A stretch of 64,000 nt of DNA from an uncultured Acetobacterium sp. (lineage in GTDB: Bacteria > Bacillota > Clostridia > Eubacteriales > Eubacteriaceae), in the NCBI RefSeq assembly GCF_963664135.1, contig NZ_OY760905.1:3622736-3686735 (forward strand), given 5' to 3'. Under the pieces are notes generated by a model. The model made no database searches, was not told the DNA's origin, and was given only the letters and a program-made list of their open reading frames with translations. The position numbers and the translations under genes were made by a program. This document shows, in pieces, positions 1-8,491 of the stretch. The stretch's first letter is position 1. Every line of letters starts with the position of its first letter.

Positions 1-53
1 ATGCTTCCGGTAATACCCAAAACAACGGTTTTGTTTTTTAATAAATTTTTCAT
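1..53 (-). CDS. coaBC: CoaBC, phosphopantothenoylcysteine decarboxylase/synthetase, N-terminal fragment
   Basis: Only the first 17 codons lie inside the window; the rest continues beyond base 1. The start is ATG with an AAAGGAAAG ribosome site just upstream. The visible peptide ends in VVLGITGS, matching the N-terminal flavin-binding strand and loop of the CoaB/CoaC flavoprotein family (usually V-L-G-V-T-G-G/S-I-A-A-Y-K). The bifunctional enzyme makes 4'-phosphopantetheine on the route to coenzyme A. The divergent neighbour is an ECF S component of the pantothenate type, which fits the same pathway. The call rests on a short motif plus context; another flavoprotein decarboxylase such as a UbiX type is possible. 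Confidence 0.55.
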   Translation of the reverse strand, partial: MKNLLKNKTVVLGITGS

Positions 54-134
54 TGGCTTTCCTTTACGAAATTTTTTTCATTCATTTTCATAATCATTAT
101 ACCAAACCCAGGGGCAAGGAGTAAATATAAGTTT

Positions 135-158
135 TTATTGTAATTTTTTATTGTAATT
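135..158. promoter_or_regulatory. Tandem TTATTGTAATT repeat in the coaBC/panT divergent gap
   Basis: TTATTGTAATT occurs at 135-145 and again at 148-158, a 13-base period, between the two divergent genes. It could be a paired operator for a regulator of both genes, or just A/T-rich sequence. No known factor is recognised. Confidence 0.25.
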
Positions 159-229
159 AAATACAAAGGGCGTTAAAATATAGGTGCATTGTATCCGGCG
201 TGACTGGAACGATAGCAGGAGGTTAAGAA

Positions 230-859
230 ATGAAAAATACCAAGACCAATGACCTGGTCAAACTATCTTTTTTTGTTGCAATCATTATTTTGTTGGCAGC
301 GACACCGTTTTTAGGTTATATACCGCTGGGATTTACCCGGGCCACCATTATCCACATCCCTGTCATTATTGGCAGTATTCTTCTGGGACCATTCTATGGT
401 GCTTTTCTGGGATTTGTTTTTGGTCTCACCAGCCTGATCAACAACACCTTTAATCCCACGGTGACATCTTTTGTTTTTACCCCTTTTTATTCACTGGGAA
501 CCTATTCCGGTAATTTTTGGAGTCTGATAGTCTGTTTTGTGCCAAGAATTCTGGTCGGCGTGGTACCACATTATATTTATAAAGGCATGAAAAAAGTCAA
601 AAATAATGATGCTTTGGCATTGACGGTTGCCGGTATCGGCGGATCGCTTACGAATACCCTGTTGGTTATGAATTTTATCTATCTGTTTTTTGGCCAAAGC
701 TATGCCGAAGCTAAAAATGTGGCCTTGTCCACACTGTACGGCGTAATCTTGTCGGTCATTGCCATCAATGGCATTCCAGAAGCCATTGTCGCCGGAATTC
801 TCACTGCCGCAATATGCAAGGCATTACTGAGGTACACGAACAAAGCGGCACTCCAATAA
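230..859 (+). CDS. panT: ECF transporter S component, probable pantothenate carrier
   Basis: A 209-residue membrane protein with about six hydrophobic segments, the size of S components of energy-coupling factor transporters. The N-terminal part (residues 10-75), with FVAIIILLAATPFLGYIPLG followed by a conserved T-R-A-T-I-I-H-I-P stretch and a G-x-x-x-G-x-x-F-G loop, is typical of the PanT-like S family (PF12822). It would bind vitamin substrate in the membrane and share an ECF ATPase/T module encoded elsewhere. The start has AGGAGG at about 8 bases. The divergent coaBC start supports pantothenate as substrate, but specificity is inferred from context; a folate- or riboflavin-type S protein cannot be excluded. 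Confidence 0.75.
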   Translation: MKNTKTNDLVKLSFFVAIIILLAATPFLGYIPLGFTRATIIHIPVIIGSILLGPFYGAFLGFVFGLTSLINNTFNPTVTSFVFTPFYSLGTYSGNFWSLIVCFVPRILVGVVPHYIYKGMKKVKNNDALALTVAGIGGSLTNTLLVMNFIYLFFGQSYAEAKNVALSTLYGVILSVIAINGIPEAIVAGILTAAICKALLRYTNKAALQ

Positions 860-905
860 GGTACAGGTACAAAATACAATAATTTGAAATTGATTAAAGC
901 AAATA

Positions 906-943
906 AAACTGTTTCGGATGAAAATCCTGAGGCAGTTTTTTTT
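906..943 (+). terminator. Intrinsic terminator after panT
   Basis: An imperfect hairpin with AAACTG pairing CAGTTT and an inner GGAT/ATCC stem is followed by a run of eight T. It separates panT from the nucleotidase gene. Confidence 0.7.
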
Positions 944-1068
944 ATTGATTTTACTTTTTATTGCTTTGAAATCTTTCTGAAAGAATATATAATGATTATC
1001 AAATGAAAGAAACCAAAAAGAATTTCAATATCTAAGAATCGAACAATTAAGGAATGAGGAGCAAAACG

Positions 1069-3033
1069 ATGAAAAATTGGAAAAAGAGTTTGAGTATTGT
1101 GCTGATGGTGTTTTTGGTATCAGGAGTTTGGGGATCCTCAGTTTTTGGAGCAACCGTAAACGATGACCAAACCATTACCCTGAAGATCATTCATACCAAT
1201 GACACGCATTCCCGTTATACCTATAGTGCCAAAAATAATACCATCGGTTATGCCAAACTAAAAACCATCATCAATCAGGAAAATCCTGATTTGACGGTGG
1301 ATGCCGGCGATATTTTTCATGGACAGTCCTTTGCCACCATTGAACAAGGCGGCAGCATTGCTGAACTGGTGGCCGCCGTGGGTTTTGACGCCATCGCTCC
1401 GGGAAACCATGATTTTAATTACGGCAGTGCCCGGTTGCTGGAACTGGGTGCCATGGCCAACACCAAAATTCTGGGGAACAATGTCGTCTACGCTGATTCC
1501 GGAAACTCCTTTTTTAGTGAGAACTATTTAATAAAAGAAATTGATGTCAATGGTGAGGTCATCAAAATCGGCGTGTTTGGACTGATCAGCCCGGACATTT
1601 ATTCCGATACGGCACCAGCCAATGTGGCGGGACTTTCATTTGGTACCCGGGAATCCACGATTGAAACTGCCAAGCAATCCGTGGCGGCCCTGGAAGCCCA
1701 GGGCTGTGATGTGATTGTCGCCCTGACCCACATCGGCGATTCAGATAACGGTACCCTGATGCGCAGCGATGCCATTGCCGAAGGTGCTCCGGGTATTGAT
1801 GTGATTGTGGATGGGCACACCCATGATGTGGAAAACCGCGAAGTTAACGGTACCTTGATCGTCCAAACCGGTTGTTATTCCAGTGCCGTGGGTGAGGTGG
1901 ATATTACCCTGAAAAAAGCAGTGGCTCTGGTTGCCCGGGTAGAAAGTCCCGAGGAAACTGTGACGGATGCGTTAACAGAGGAAACAGATATATTACCAGC
2001 AGAAGAAATAACAAATGAAGCAGCGTCAGAACAAATAAATCCAGAGGATGTTTCTGAAGTAGAAATGCTAACTGAAACAGCTGTTCCTGCCCCAAAAGCA
2101 GAAACGCTTAATACCAGTGCCATTAAAACCACTTATGTAGTAGAAAATAAAACCGCTTCTCTGACAACCGCCGCCCAGGCTACTGATGATGTCATTCCGG
2201 CGGATCCAACAGTTGCCGCCTTAACCGCAGCGATTGAAGCCCGGGAAGATCCGATTAAAAAACAGGTGGTCGGCAACACTCCGGTGAAATTAGGGGGACC
2301 AACGGATAACATCTGGCAGGATGTGCGGTTGGGAGAGCTGAATCTGGGCAGAGCTTTAGCTGACAGTTATCGTTTTGTAACGGGCGCCGATATTGCTGTT
2401 GAAAATGCCGGCGGAATCCGGGCTCAGATTCCGGCTGGAGAGATTAACAAAGGGCAGGTCATTGATGTGCTTCCCTTTGGAAATTATCTGGTCACCAAGC
2501 GAGTTTCCGGAGCAGACGTCAAAAATATGCTGGAGACGAGCATTGAAATTGGAGTCAACAACCAAATTGCCAAAGATAAAAATGACAACTCCTGGCCCAG
2601 CAATAGCGGCAGCTACCTGCAGTGGAGTGGTATCACCGCCCAATATGATTTATCCAAACCCAAAGGCGAACGGGTATTCTCGGCAACCGTCGGGGGAGCA
2701 AACCTGGATCCGAATCAGATGTATACCGTAGCCTGCAACAATTATCTGGCCACCAGCAGTGACTACCCGAGTCTAAAAGCAACGGCCATTATCAATGAGT
2801 ATTCAGCCTGTGATGAATCCTTTATCAGCTATCTGCAGACTGCCGGAAATGATCGTTTTTTAACGGCCCTTAACACCCCTAACGTCACTGTTGGAACGGC
2901 ACCCCAACCGGTACCTAATCCTCAACCGGCGCCCAATCCGCAGCCGATACAAAAGCAGTCATCCGATAATCCCCGAACCGGCTATGGCCAATGGCACTGG
3001 ATAATATTGTTTCAATCAGTCTTCAGCTTCTGA
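1069..3033 (+). CDS. Secreted bifunctional 2',3'-cyclic nucleotidase/5'-nucleotidase with damaged wall anchor
   Basis: Secreted metallophosphoesterase, 654 residues from ATG 1069, chosen over ATG 1054 because GAGGAG lies 7 bases upstream. A signal peptide (residues 1-28) ends near SVFGA. The calcineurin-like domain follows with IIHTNDTH, GDIFHG, GNHDFNYG and DGHTHD, the metal ligands of the UshA/YfkN family. Residues of about 290-390 are an acidic, Ala/Thr/Glu-rich insert that separates it from a C-terminal 5_nucleotid_C domain (about 395-610, with NAGGIRA and LPFGN). It would release nucleosides and phosphate from extracellular nucleotides. The end carries proline-asparagine repeats and NPRTG, a sortase signal of the N-P-x-T-G type, but no membrane helix follows in frame. 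The helix is present in the -1 frame, so the end looks frameshifted. Confidence 0.88.
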   Translation: MKNWKKSLSIVLMVFLVSGVWGSSVFGATVNDDQTITLKIIHTNDTHSRYTYSAKNNTIGYAKLKTIINQENPDLTVDAGDIFHGQSFATIEQGGSIAELVAAVGFDAIAPGNHDFNYGSARLLELGAMANTKILGNNVVYADSGNSFFSENYLIKEIDVNGEVIKIGVFGLISPDIYSDTAPANVAGLSFGTRESTIETAKQSVAALEAQGCDVIVALTHIGDSDNGTLMRSDAIAEGAPGIDVIVDGHTHDVENREVNGTLIVQTGCYSSAVGEVDITLKKAVALVARVESPEETVTDALTEETDILPAEEITNEAASEQINPEDVSEVEMLTETAVPAPKAETLNTSAIKTTYVVENKTASLTTAAQATDDVIPADPTVAALTAAIEAREDPIKKQVVGNTPVKLGGPTDNIWQDVRLGELNLGRALADSYRFVTGADIAVENAGGIRAQIPAGEINKGQVIDVLPFGNYLVTKRVSGADVKNMLETSIEIGVNNQIAKDKNDNSWPSNSGSYLQWSGITAQYDLSKPKGERVFSATVGGANLDPNQMYTVACNNYLATSSDYPSLKATAIINEYSACDESFISYLQTAGNDRFLTALNTPNVTVGTAPQPVPNPQPAPNPQPIQKQSSDNPRTGYGQWHWIILFQSVFSF

Positions 3034-3080
3034 GTTTATTAATTGTGGTTTTAAGAGCTGTTGTTGCTATAAAATCAACG

Positions 3081-3109
3081 TTTGCGGGCGGGTACTACCC
3101 GCCCGCAAA
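3081..3109. repeat. Perfect GC-rich palindrome (copy A of intergenic repeat family)
   Basis: Two 14-base arms, TTTGCGGGCGGGTA and its exact complement, flank one base. The CGCCCGCAAA end is shared with repeat copies in the ilv-leu gaps. It lies just behind the nucleotidase stop and has no T-run, so it is not a classical terminator. Confidence 0.8.
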
Positions 3110-3164
3110 GCTCGGTGGATAACGACGGATACTTTTGACAAGTATCCAGTAATGCTTAACAAAA

Positions 3165-3181
3165 GGAGGTAATTCCATATC
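3165..3181 (+). promoter_or_regulatory. Strong ribosome site before tadA with no standard start codon
   Basis: GGAGGT at 3165-3170 is an ideal Shine-Dalgarno sequence, but the only in-frame codon at normal spacing is ATC 3179. ATA 3177 is out of frame because of an eight-A run. The in-frame TAA at 3170-3172 excludes any start further upstream. Confidence 0.6.
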
Positions 3182-3208
3182 AAAAAAAATAACAACCTCC
3201 AGGAAATA

Positions 3209-3640
3209 ATGTCCCTGGCCATCGAAATGGCCAGGCTGGGTGAAGTAAACGGAGAGGTACCCATCGGCGCGGTCATCGTTTGTGATGGTGAGATCATTGC
3301 CAGAGCCCATAATCAAAAAGAAACCCTGGTCGACCCGACCGCTCATGCCGAAATGTTGGTCATTCGGGAAGCCGCCCAAAAATTAGGACGTTGGCGGCTG
3401 GATGACTGCCGACTATACGTTACGGCTGAACCCTGTGTGATGTGTATGGGCGCCATTATTCAGGCGCGAATCTCAATGCTGGTCTATGGGGTGGCTGAAA
3501 AGAAATTTGGCGGAGTGGAGTCTACCGCTTTTTTAGGTCAACACCCGATGCTCCCCAAAAAGATGGAAATCTATGCTGGGATCTGTGAAAAAGAATGTGA
3601 AGATTTACTGAAAGATTTTTTTGAGAAAAAGAGAATTTGA
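3209..3640 (+). CDS. tadA: tRNA-specific adenosine deaminase TadA
   Basis: Converts adenosine-34 of tRNA-Arg(ACG) to inosine. The zinc cytidine-deaminase fold shows HAE (with the catalytic Glu of TAHAEMLVI) and the PCVMC pair (E-P-C-x-x-C). GEVPIGAVIV near the N-terminus and a C-terminal DFFEKKR helix are standard for TadA. From ATG 3209 the protein has 143 residues, slightly short: the family has about 8-10 residues before the aligned methionine. The frame stays open upstream to codon ATC 3179, where it would add IKKNNNLQEI, and that position is served by a perfect GGAGGT. True initiation may be at ATC 3179, or one A of the eight-A run may be missing. ATG 3209 has a weak AGGA of its own. Confidence 0.9.
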   Translation: MSLAIEMARLGEVNGEVPIGAVIVCDGEIIARAHNQKETLVDPTAHAEMLVIREAAQKLGRWRLDDCRLYVTAEPCVMCMGAIIQARISMLVYGVAEKKFGGVESTAFLGQHPMLPKKMEIYAGICEKECEDLLKDFFEKKRI

Positions 3641-3718
3641 ATAAGTATTCAGAAGTTTAAAAAGATCTGTGAAATAAGCCGTTTAATTGGGTATTGAATT
3701 AAGGCGTAGTATATGATA

Positions 3719-3743
3719 ACATGTTCTTCATAGAGAAACATGT
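3719..3743. promoter_or_regulatory. Near-perfect inverted repeat upstream of DUF362 gene
   Basis: ACATGTT...AAACATGT arms flank a short centre about 85 bases before the DUF362 start, just after a TATGAT-like hexamer. It could be an operator or a small hairpin. I recognise no specific regulator. Confidence 0.25.
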
Positions 3744-3827
3744 GTATCTCAAACAAGAACAACAATGGAGCGATTGTCTGAACAATACACGGTTCGACTA
3801 AAATGATTTAGAATAGGAGAAATACGA

Positions 3828-4964
3828 ATGAATCAGAAATCTAAGGTATATTTTACAACATTACGAACAACCGGTTCCAACAATATATTAAAAAAATTGG
3901 AAAAGCTGGTCACTGCCGCTGGAATGACCGATATTGATTTTGAAAACAAATTTGCCGCTATCAAAATCCATCTGGGCGAACCGGGAAATCTGGCTTATTT
4001 ACGCCCTAACTATTCCAAGGTAATCGTCGATATGATCAAAGAAAAAGGCGGGAAGCCATTTCTTACTGACTGCAATACCCTTTACGTTGGTCGCCGAAAA
4101 GATGCCCTGGAGCATTTGGATGCCGCCTATGAAAATGGTTATAATCCGTTTGTCACTGGGTGCCACGTAATCATTGGCGACGGCTTAAAGGGGACTGACG
4201 ATATTGAGGTGCCATTAGAAGGTGGCGAATGTGTAAAAAGTGCAAAAATCGGTCGGGCGATAATGGATGCGGATGTGTTTGTTTCGATGACGCATTTCAA
4301 AGGACATGAAAACACTGGTTTTGGTGGCGTCTTAAAGAACATTGGGATGGGCTGTGGTTCCCGTCGAGGAAAAATGGAAATGCATTCAAACAGCAAACCC
4401 TTTGTCAAAGAGAAGAAATGCCGTAGCTGCAAAATGTGTTCAAAAATCTGCGCATTTAGCGCTATCTCATATCGGGTCGAAGATGGAAAAGCCCGAATCA
4501 AGCCGGATACATGTGTCGGTTGTGGTCGCTGTATTGGCGTTTGTCCCTTTGATGCGATTTCGCCAAAATATGATGAAAGTAATGATATTCTCAACAAAAA
4601 AATTGCTGAATATACCAAGGCAGTAGTAACGGGTCGTCCCCAATTCCACATCAGTTTTGTCATCGATGTTTCACCCAACTGTGATTGTCACGTGGAAAAT
4701 GATCTGCCAATCATCCAGGACGTCGGAATTTTTGCATCCGTGGACCCGGTTGCGCTGGATATGGCTTGTGCCGACGCCTGTAACAATGCCCGGATTCTCC
4801 GGGGCAGCTGCGCTGAAGAACGGATAGTCGAAAATGAAGTCCATGATCTGTCTGATCTGGATGTCTTCACATTGGTTCACCCGGATACAAACTGGAAGGT
4901 CTGCGTCGATCATGCCGTCAAGCTGGGTCTTGGCAACAAGGAATATGAAATTACCGAAGTTTAA
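3828..4964 (+). CDS. DUF362 domain protein with two [4Fe-4S] ferredoxin sites
   Basis: A 378-residue cytoplasmic protein. Residues 1-185 and 270-360 form the DUF362 fold (KIHLGEPGN, MTHFKGHENTGFGGVLKNIGMG). Between them is a bacterial ferredoxin insert with CRSCKMCSKIC and CVGCGRCIGVC motifs, each giving four cysteines for a [4Fe-4S] cluster. The family is common in clostridia and methanogens and is annotated only as an iron-sulfur protein; an electron-transfer or cluster-related role is likely, but no reaction is established from sequence. It stands alone between tadA and the ilv-leu T-box, with AGGAG 8 bases before its ATG. A conserved DVDPVALDM-type stretch near residue 305 is typical of the family. 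Confidence 0.85.
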   Translation: MNQKSKVYFTTLRTTGSNNILKKLEKLVTAAGMTDIDFENKFAAIKIHLGEPGNLAYLRPNYSKVIVDMIKEKGGKPFLTDCNTLYVGRRKDALEHLDAAYENGYNPFVTGCHVIIGDGLKGTDDIEVPLEGGECVKSAKIGRAIMDADVFVSMTHFKGHENTGFGGVLKNIGMGCGSRRGKMEMHSNSKPFVKEKKCRSCKMCSKICAFSAISYRVEDGKARIKPDTCVGCGRCIGVCPFDAISPKYDESNDILNKKIAEYTKAVVTGRPQFHISFVIDVSPNCDCHVENDLPIIQDVGIFASVDPVALDMACADACNNARILRGSCAEERIVENEVHDLSDLDVFTLVHPDTNWKVCVDHAVKLGLGNKEYEITEV

Positions 4965-5026
4965 ATGCGGTTTTGATAGGGTTGCAAACTAGAAACCGAT
5001 ATCATGATTTCTTTCATATTTAGTGA

Positions 5027-5055
5027 TTGACAAAGATAAAATAAATAGATATAAT
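5027..5055 (+). promoter_or_regulatory. Consensus sigma-70/A promoter of the ilv-leu locus
   Basis: TTGACA and TATAAT, both perfect, are separated by 17 bases. Transcription would start near 5062, directly before the T-box leader. Confidence 0.88.
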
Positions 5056-5061
5056 GACTCA

Positions 5062-5393
5062 AATAGTAAGCCTAGCAAGCTTAGAAAATAGAATAAAATA
5101 ACTGCTATGACCAAGAGAAAGATGCCAAAAATTGTATTTAAGAGAGTTGGAGAATGGTGTGATTCCAATAGTACGATGGTATGTAATACTCACTTGCGAG
5201 TTGCCAACCTGAAAATTTACCCAATTAGTAGGGACGGCCGTAATCCATTAGGATGTCAACGTTAAATGACTATGGTTAGGTTCGTCTTGCGATCAGACCA
5301 GAAGAGGAATTAGTTGTAAAACTATTTCAAATTTAGAGTGGTACCGTGGATACTTATATCCGCCTCTGTTGTTATACAGAGGCGGATTTTTTT
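5062..5393 (+). ncRNA. T-box leader, probably leucine-specific
   Basis: The leader shows a stem I base (GTTGG 5146-5150 with CCAAC 5204-5208), the T-box sequence AGAGTGGTACCGTGG at 5335-5349, and a strong terminator at 5358-5393 (ATCCGCCTCTGT with its complement, then seven T). The T-box UGGNACCG element pairs with the uncharged tRNA acceptor end and forms the antiterminator. The codon in the predicted specifier position is CTC at 5189-5191 followed by A, i.e. leucine; that assignment is by eye. It should raise ilvC expression when tRNA-Leu is uncharged. Confidence 0.9.
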
Positions 5394-5440
5394 AGTTTGT
5401 AACGTTATAAAATTAAGTGTAATAAACAAACAAAAAGTAA

Positions 5441-5555
5441 GTACCGACAATTGTTAATCGTGTTGTACCCAAAGGGCAGACCCTGTGCATCAAGGCGAAC
5501 AGGCGATAGCCTGTACGAATTGCAAGCATTCAACTGATTAACAATTGGTCGGTAC
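5441..5555. repeat. Large palindromic intergenic element, copy B
   Basis: About 19-base terminal inverted repeats (GTACCGACAATTGTTAATC and a one-base variant of its complement) bound a 115-base element. Inside are TACCCAAAGGGCAGACCCT, which is the complement of the core of copies D, E and G, and a small hairpin ACAGGCGATAGCCTGT. It has no coding capacity. It lies between the T-box terminator and ilvC. Confidence 0.8.
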
Positions 5556-5646
5556 GATTTACACGATAGTGTATATAATGGTCACGTCAAGTGAATTTAT
5601 ATAATTAGAAAATTAAACTATTAAAACATTTCAAGGAGGAAATTAA

Positions 5647-6642
<996 letters not shown>

Positions 6643-6660
6643 TCGAGAGACTGATAAACT

Positions 6661-6812
6661 ACCGTATCGATCAATTGTTAATCTGTTGAATGCGCGCAAT
6701 TCGTACAGTTGCGAAATCAGTAAATCTGAATTTATTAGAAACTGTCCGCAACTGTTCGCCTTGAGGCACAGGGGCTGCCTTTTGGGTACAACATGCAAAC
6801 AATTGTCGGTAC
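6661..6812. repeat. Large palindromic intergenic element, copy C (inverted relative to B)
   Basis: Matches the complement of copy B over both ends: ATCAATTGTTAATC at the left, TTCGCCTTGAGGCACAGGGG and TGGGTACAACA inside, and CAATTGTCGGTAC at the right. It is about 37 bases longer because the central hairpin is replaced by a bigger one (ACAGTTGCG...CGCAACTGT). With copy B it brackets ilvC in opposite orientation. Confidence 0.75.
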
Positions 6813-6835
6813 TGCGTTATCCGTTCGACATAAAT

Positions 6836-6865
6836 AAAAAGGCAGAAGTCCTTCTGCCTTTTTTT
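6836..6865 (+). terminator. Intrinsic terminator between ilvC and leuA
   Basis: GGCAGAAG and CTTCTGCC pair around a two-base loop, preceded by A-rich and followed by T-rich sequence. It would end ilvC transcripts 55 bases before leuA. No T-box motif accompanies it. Confidence 0.85.
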
Positions 6866-6920
6866 AAAACACAAAAACGAAAATTTATATAGAAAAACAA
6901 AATAATTAGGAGGAGATGTA

Positions 6921-8456
6921 ATGAGCAGAATAGTAAAAATATTTGATACCACCCTTCGAGATGGGGAACAGTCACCGGGTTGCAGTATGAACCTGAAAGA
7001 AAAATTAGAGATGGCGAAACAACTCGAACGCTTGAGAATTGATGTCATTGAAGCAGGTTTTGCCATTGCATCTCCTGGTGACTTTGAGTCAGTTCAACTG
7101 GTTGCCAATGAAATTAAAAATGCTACCGTGGCCAGCCTGGCCAGAAGCACCGAAAAAGACATTACCACCGCCTATGAAGCCTTAAAAGGAGCGGTTAATC
7201 CCCGGATTCATTACTTTTTGGCAACTTCGGATATTCACATGGAGTACAAGTTGCGGATGTCCCCGGAAGCGGTTCTGGAAAAAGCCATTGCGATGGCTAA
7301 ATTTGCCAGAAACCTTTGCGGCGAGGTTGAATTTTCGGCCGAAGATGCCTCCCGAACCCGACCAGAATTTTTATATCAGGTGCTGGAAGGGGTTATTAAT
7401 GAAGGTGTTACCATTGTCAATGTACCGGATACAGTAGGGTACACCACCCCTGGTGAATATTTTAAATTTATTGAAGGGATTCGCAACAACGTGCCAAACA
7501 TTGACAAGGCGACCATCTCGGTTCACGTTCATGACGATTTGGGGCTGGGTGTGGCCAACTCATTAGCGGCCATTCAGGCCGGTGCCGGTCAGGTGGAATG
7601 TACGGTTAACGGGATCGGTGAACGGGCTGGTAATGCGGCGCTGGAAGAAATTGTCATGGCACTCAAAACCCGTTATGATGTTTACCAGGTAGATACCAAC
7701 ATCGATACAACTCAGATCTATCGCTCCAGCCGCTTGTTATCTAAGTTGACAGGGGTTCGGGTACAGCCCAATAAAGCCATTGTCGGCGAAAATGCCTTTG
7801 CCCATGAGTCTGGTATTCATCAGCATGGCATGATGGCCAATAAGGAAACCTATGAAATCATGACGCCCGAATCGATTGGTTTAAAGGAAAACAAGATGGT
7901 GCTGGGAAAACATTCCGGTAAACACGCATTTGTCGATAAACTCGCATCTCTGGGTTATACCTTAAGTGATGATGAGGTCCTGGATTTATTTGATCAGTTC
8001 AAGGTATTGGCTGACAAGAAAAAAGTCATTTCTGATAAAGACATTTTAGCATTGGTTGAACAAAAACAATTGGCGATTCCAGAAGTTTATTCCCTCGATC
8101 GTTTTGTCATCAGCACCGGGAACACCATTTCGACTGCCGCGACAATTCGCTTAAGAAAAAATGGCAATCTCATCGAAGGCGTATCCTTGGCAGATGGACC
8201 GATCTCAGCCGGGTTTAAAGCCATCGGCGAACTGGTTGATTGTGGTGAACTGACCCTGATCGATTATGGGGTGACAGCGGTCACCGATGGCACCGATGCC
8301 CAGGGTGAAGCCCAGGTGAAAATTTCGGATGGCACCCATGTGTACCATGGTCGGGGACTGAGCACTGATATCATTGATGCCAGTTTAAAAGCTTATATTG
8401 ATGCAGTAAACCAGATGCTTTATATACAAGAAACGCAAACAAGCGAAGCTCAGTAA
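6921..8456 (+). CDS. leuA: 2-isopropylmalate synthase
   Basis: Condenses acetyl-CoA with 2-oxoisovalerate, the committed step of leucine synthesis. The 511-residue length is normal. The HMGL-like TIM barrel starts with FDTTLRDGEQSPG (catalytic Arg and metal Asp), followed by HVHDDLGLGVANS (metal-binding HxH type region) and NGIGERAGNAALEE. The C-terminal regulatory LeuA dimer domain occupies about residues 385-500, ending in STDIIDASLKAYIDAVN, the leucine feedback domain. AGGAGG precedes the ATG. Gene order leuA-cimA-leuC-leuD-leuB supports the leucine rather than homocitrate role. Confidence 0.96.
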   Translation: MSRIVKIFDTTLRDGEQSPGCSMNLKEKLEMAKQLERLRIDVIEAGFAIASPGDFESVQLVANEIKNATVASLARSTEKDITTAYEALKGAVNPRIHYFLATSDIHMEYKLRMSPEAVLEKAIAMAKFARNLCGEVEFSAEDASRTRPEFLYQVLEGVINEGVTIVNVPDTVGYTTPGEYFKFIEGIRNNVPNIDKATISVHVHDDLGLGVANSLAAIQAGAGQVECTVNGIGERAGNAALEEIVMALKTRYDVYQVDTNIDTTQIYRSSRLLSKLTGVRVQPNKAIVGENAFAHESGIHQHGMMANKETYEIMTPESIGLKENKMVLGKHSGKHAFVDKLASLGYTLSDDEVLDLFDQFKVLADKKKVISDKDILALVEQKQLAIPEVYSLDRFVISTGNTISTAATIRLRKNGNLIEGVSLADGPISAGFKAIGELVDCGELTLIDYGVTAVTDGTDAQGEAQVKISDGTHVYHGRGLSTDIIDASLKAYIDAVNQMLYIQETQTSEAQ

Positions 8457-8491
8457 AATCAGTTTAAATCCATAACAAGGGAGGACTTGGG

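Noticed and set aside
3641-3827. Signal recognition particle RNA gene after tadA
   Set aside because: This position holds ffs in some Firmicutes, but no GGAA tetraloop stem with the SRP consensus is present.
4139-4678. Long minus-strand reading frame opposite the DUF362 gene
   Set aside because: Antiparallel shadow with no ribosome site and no family resemblance; the plus-strand gene has clear cysteine motifs.
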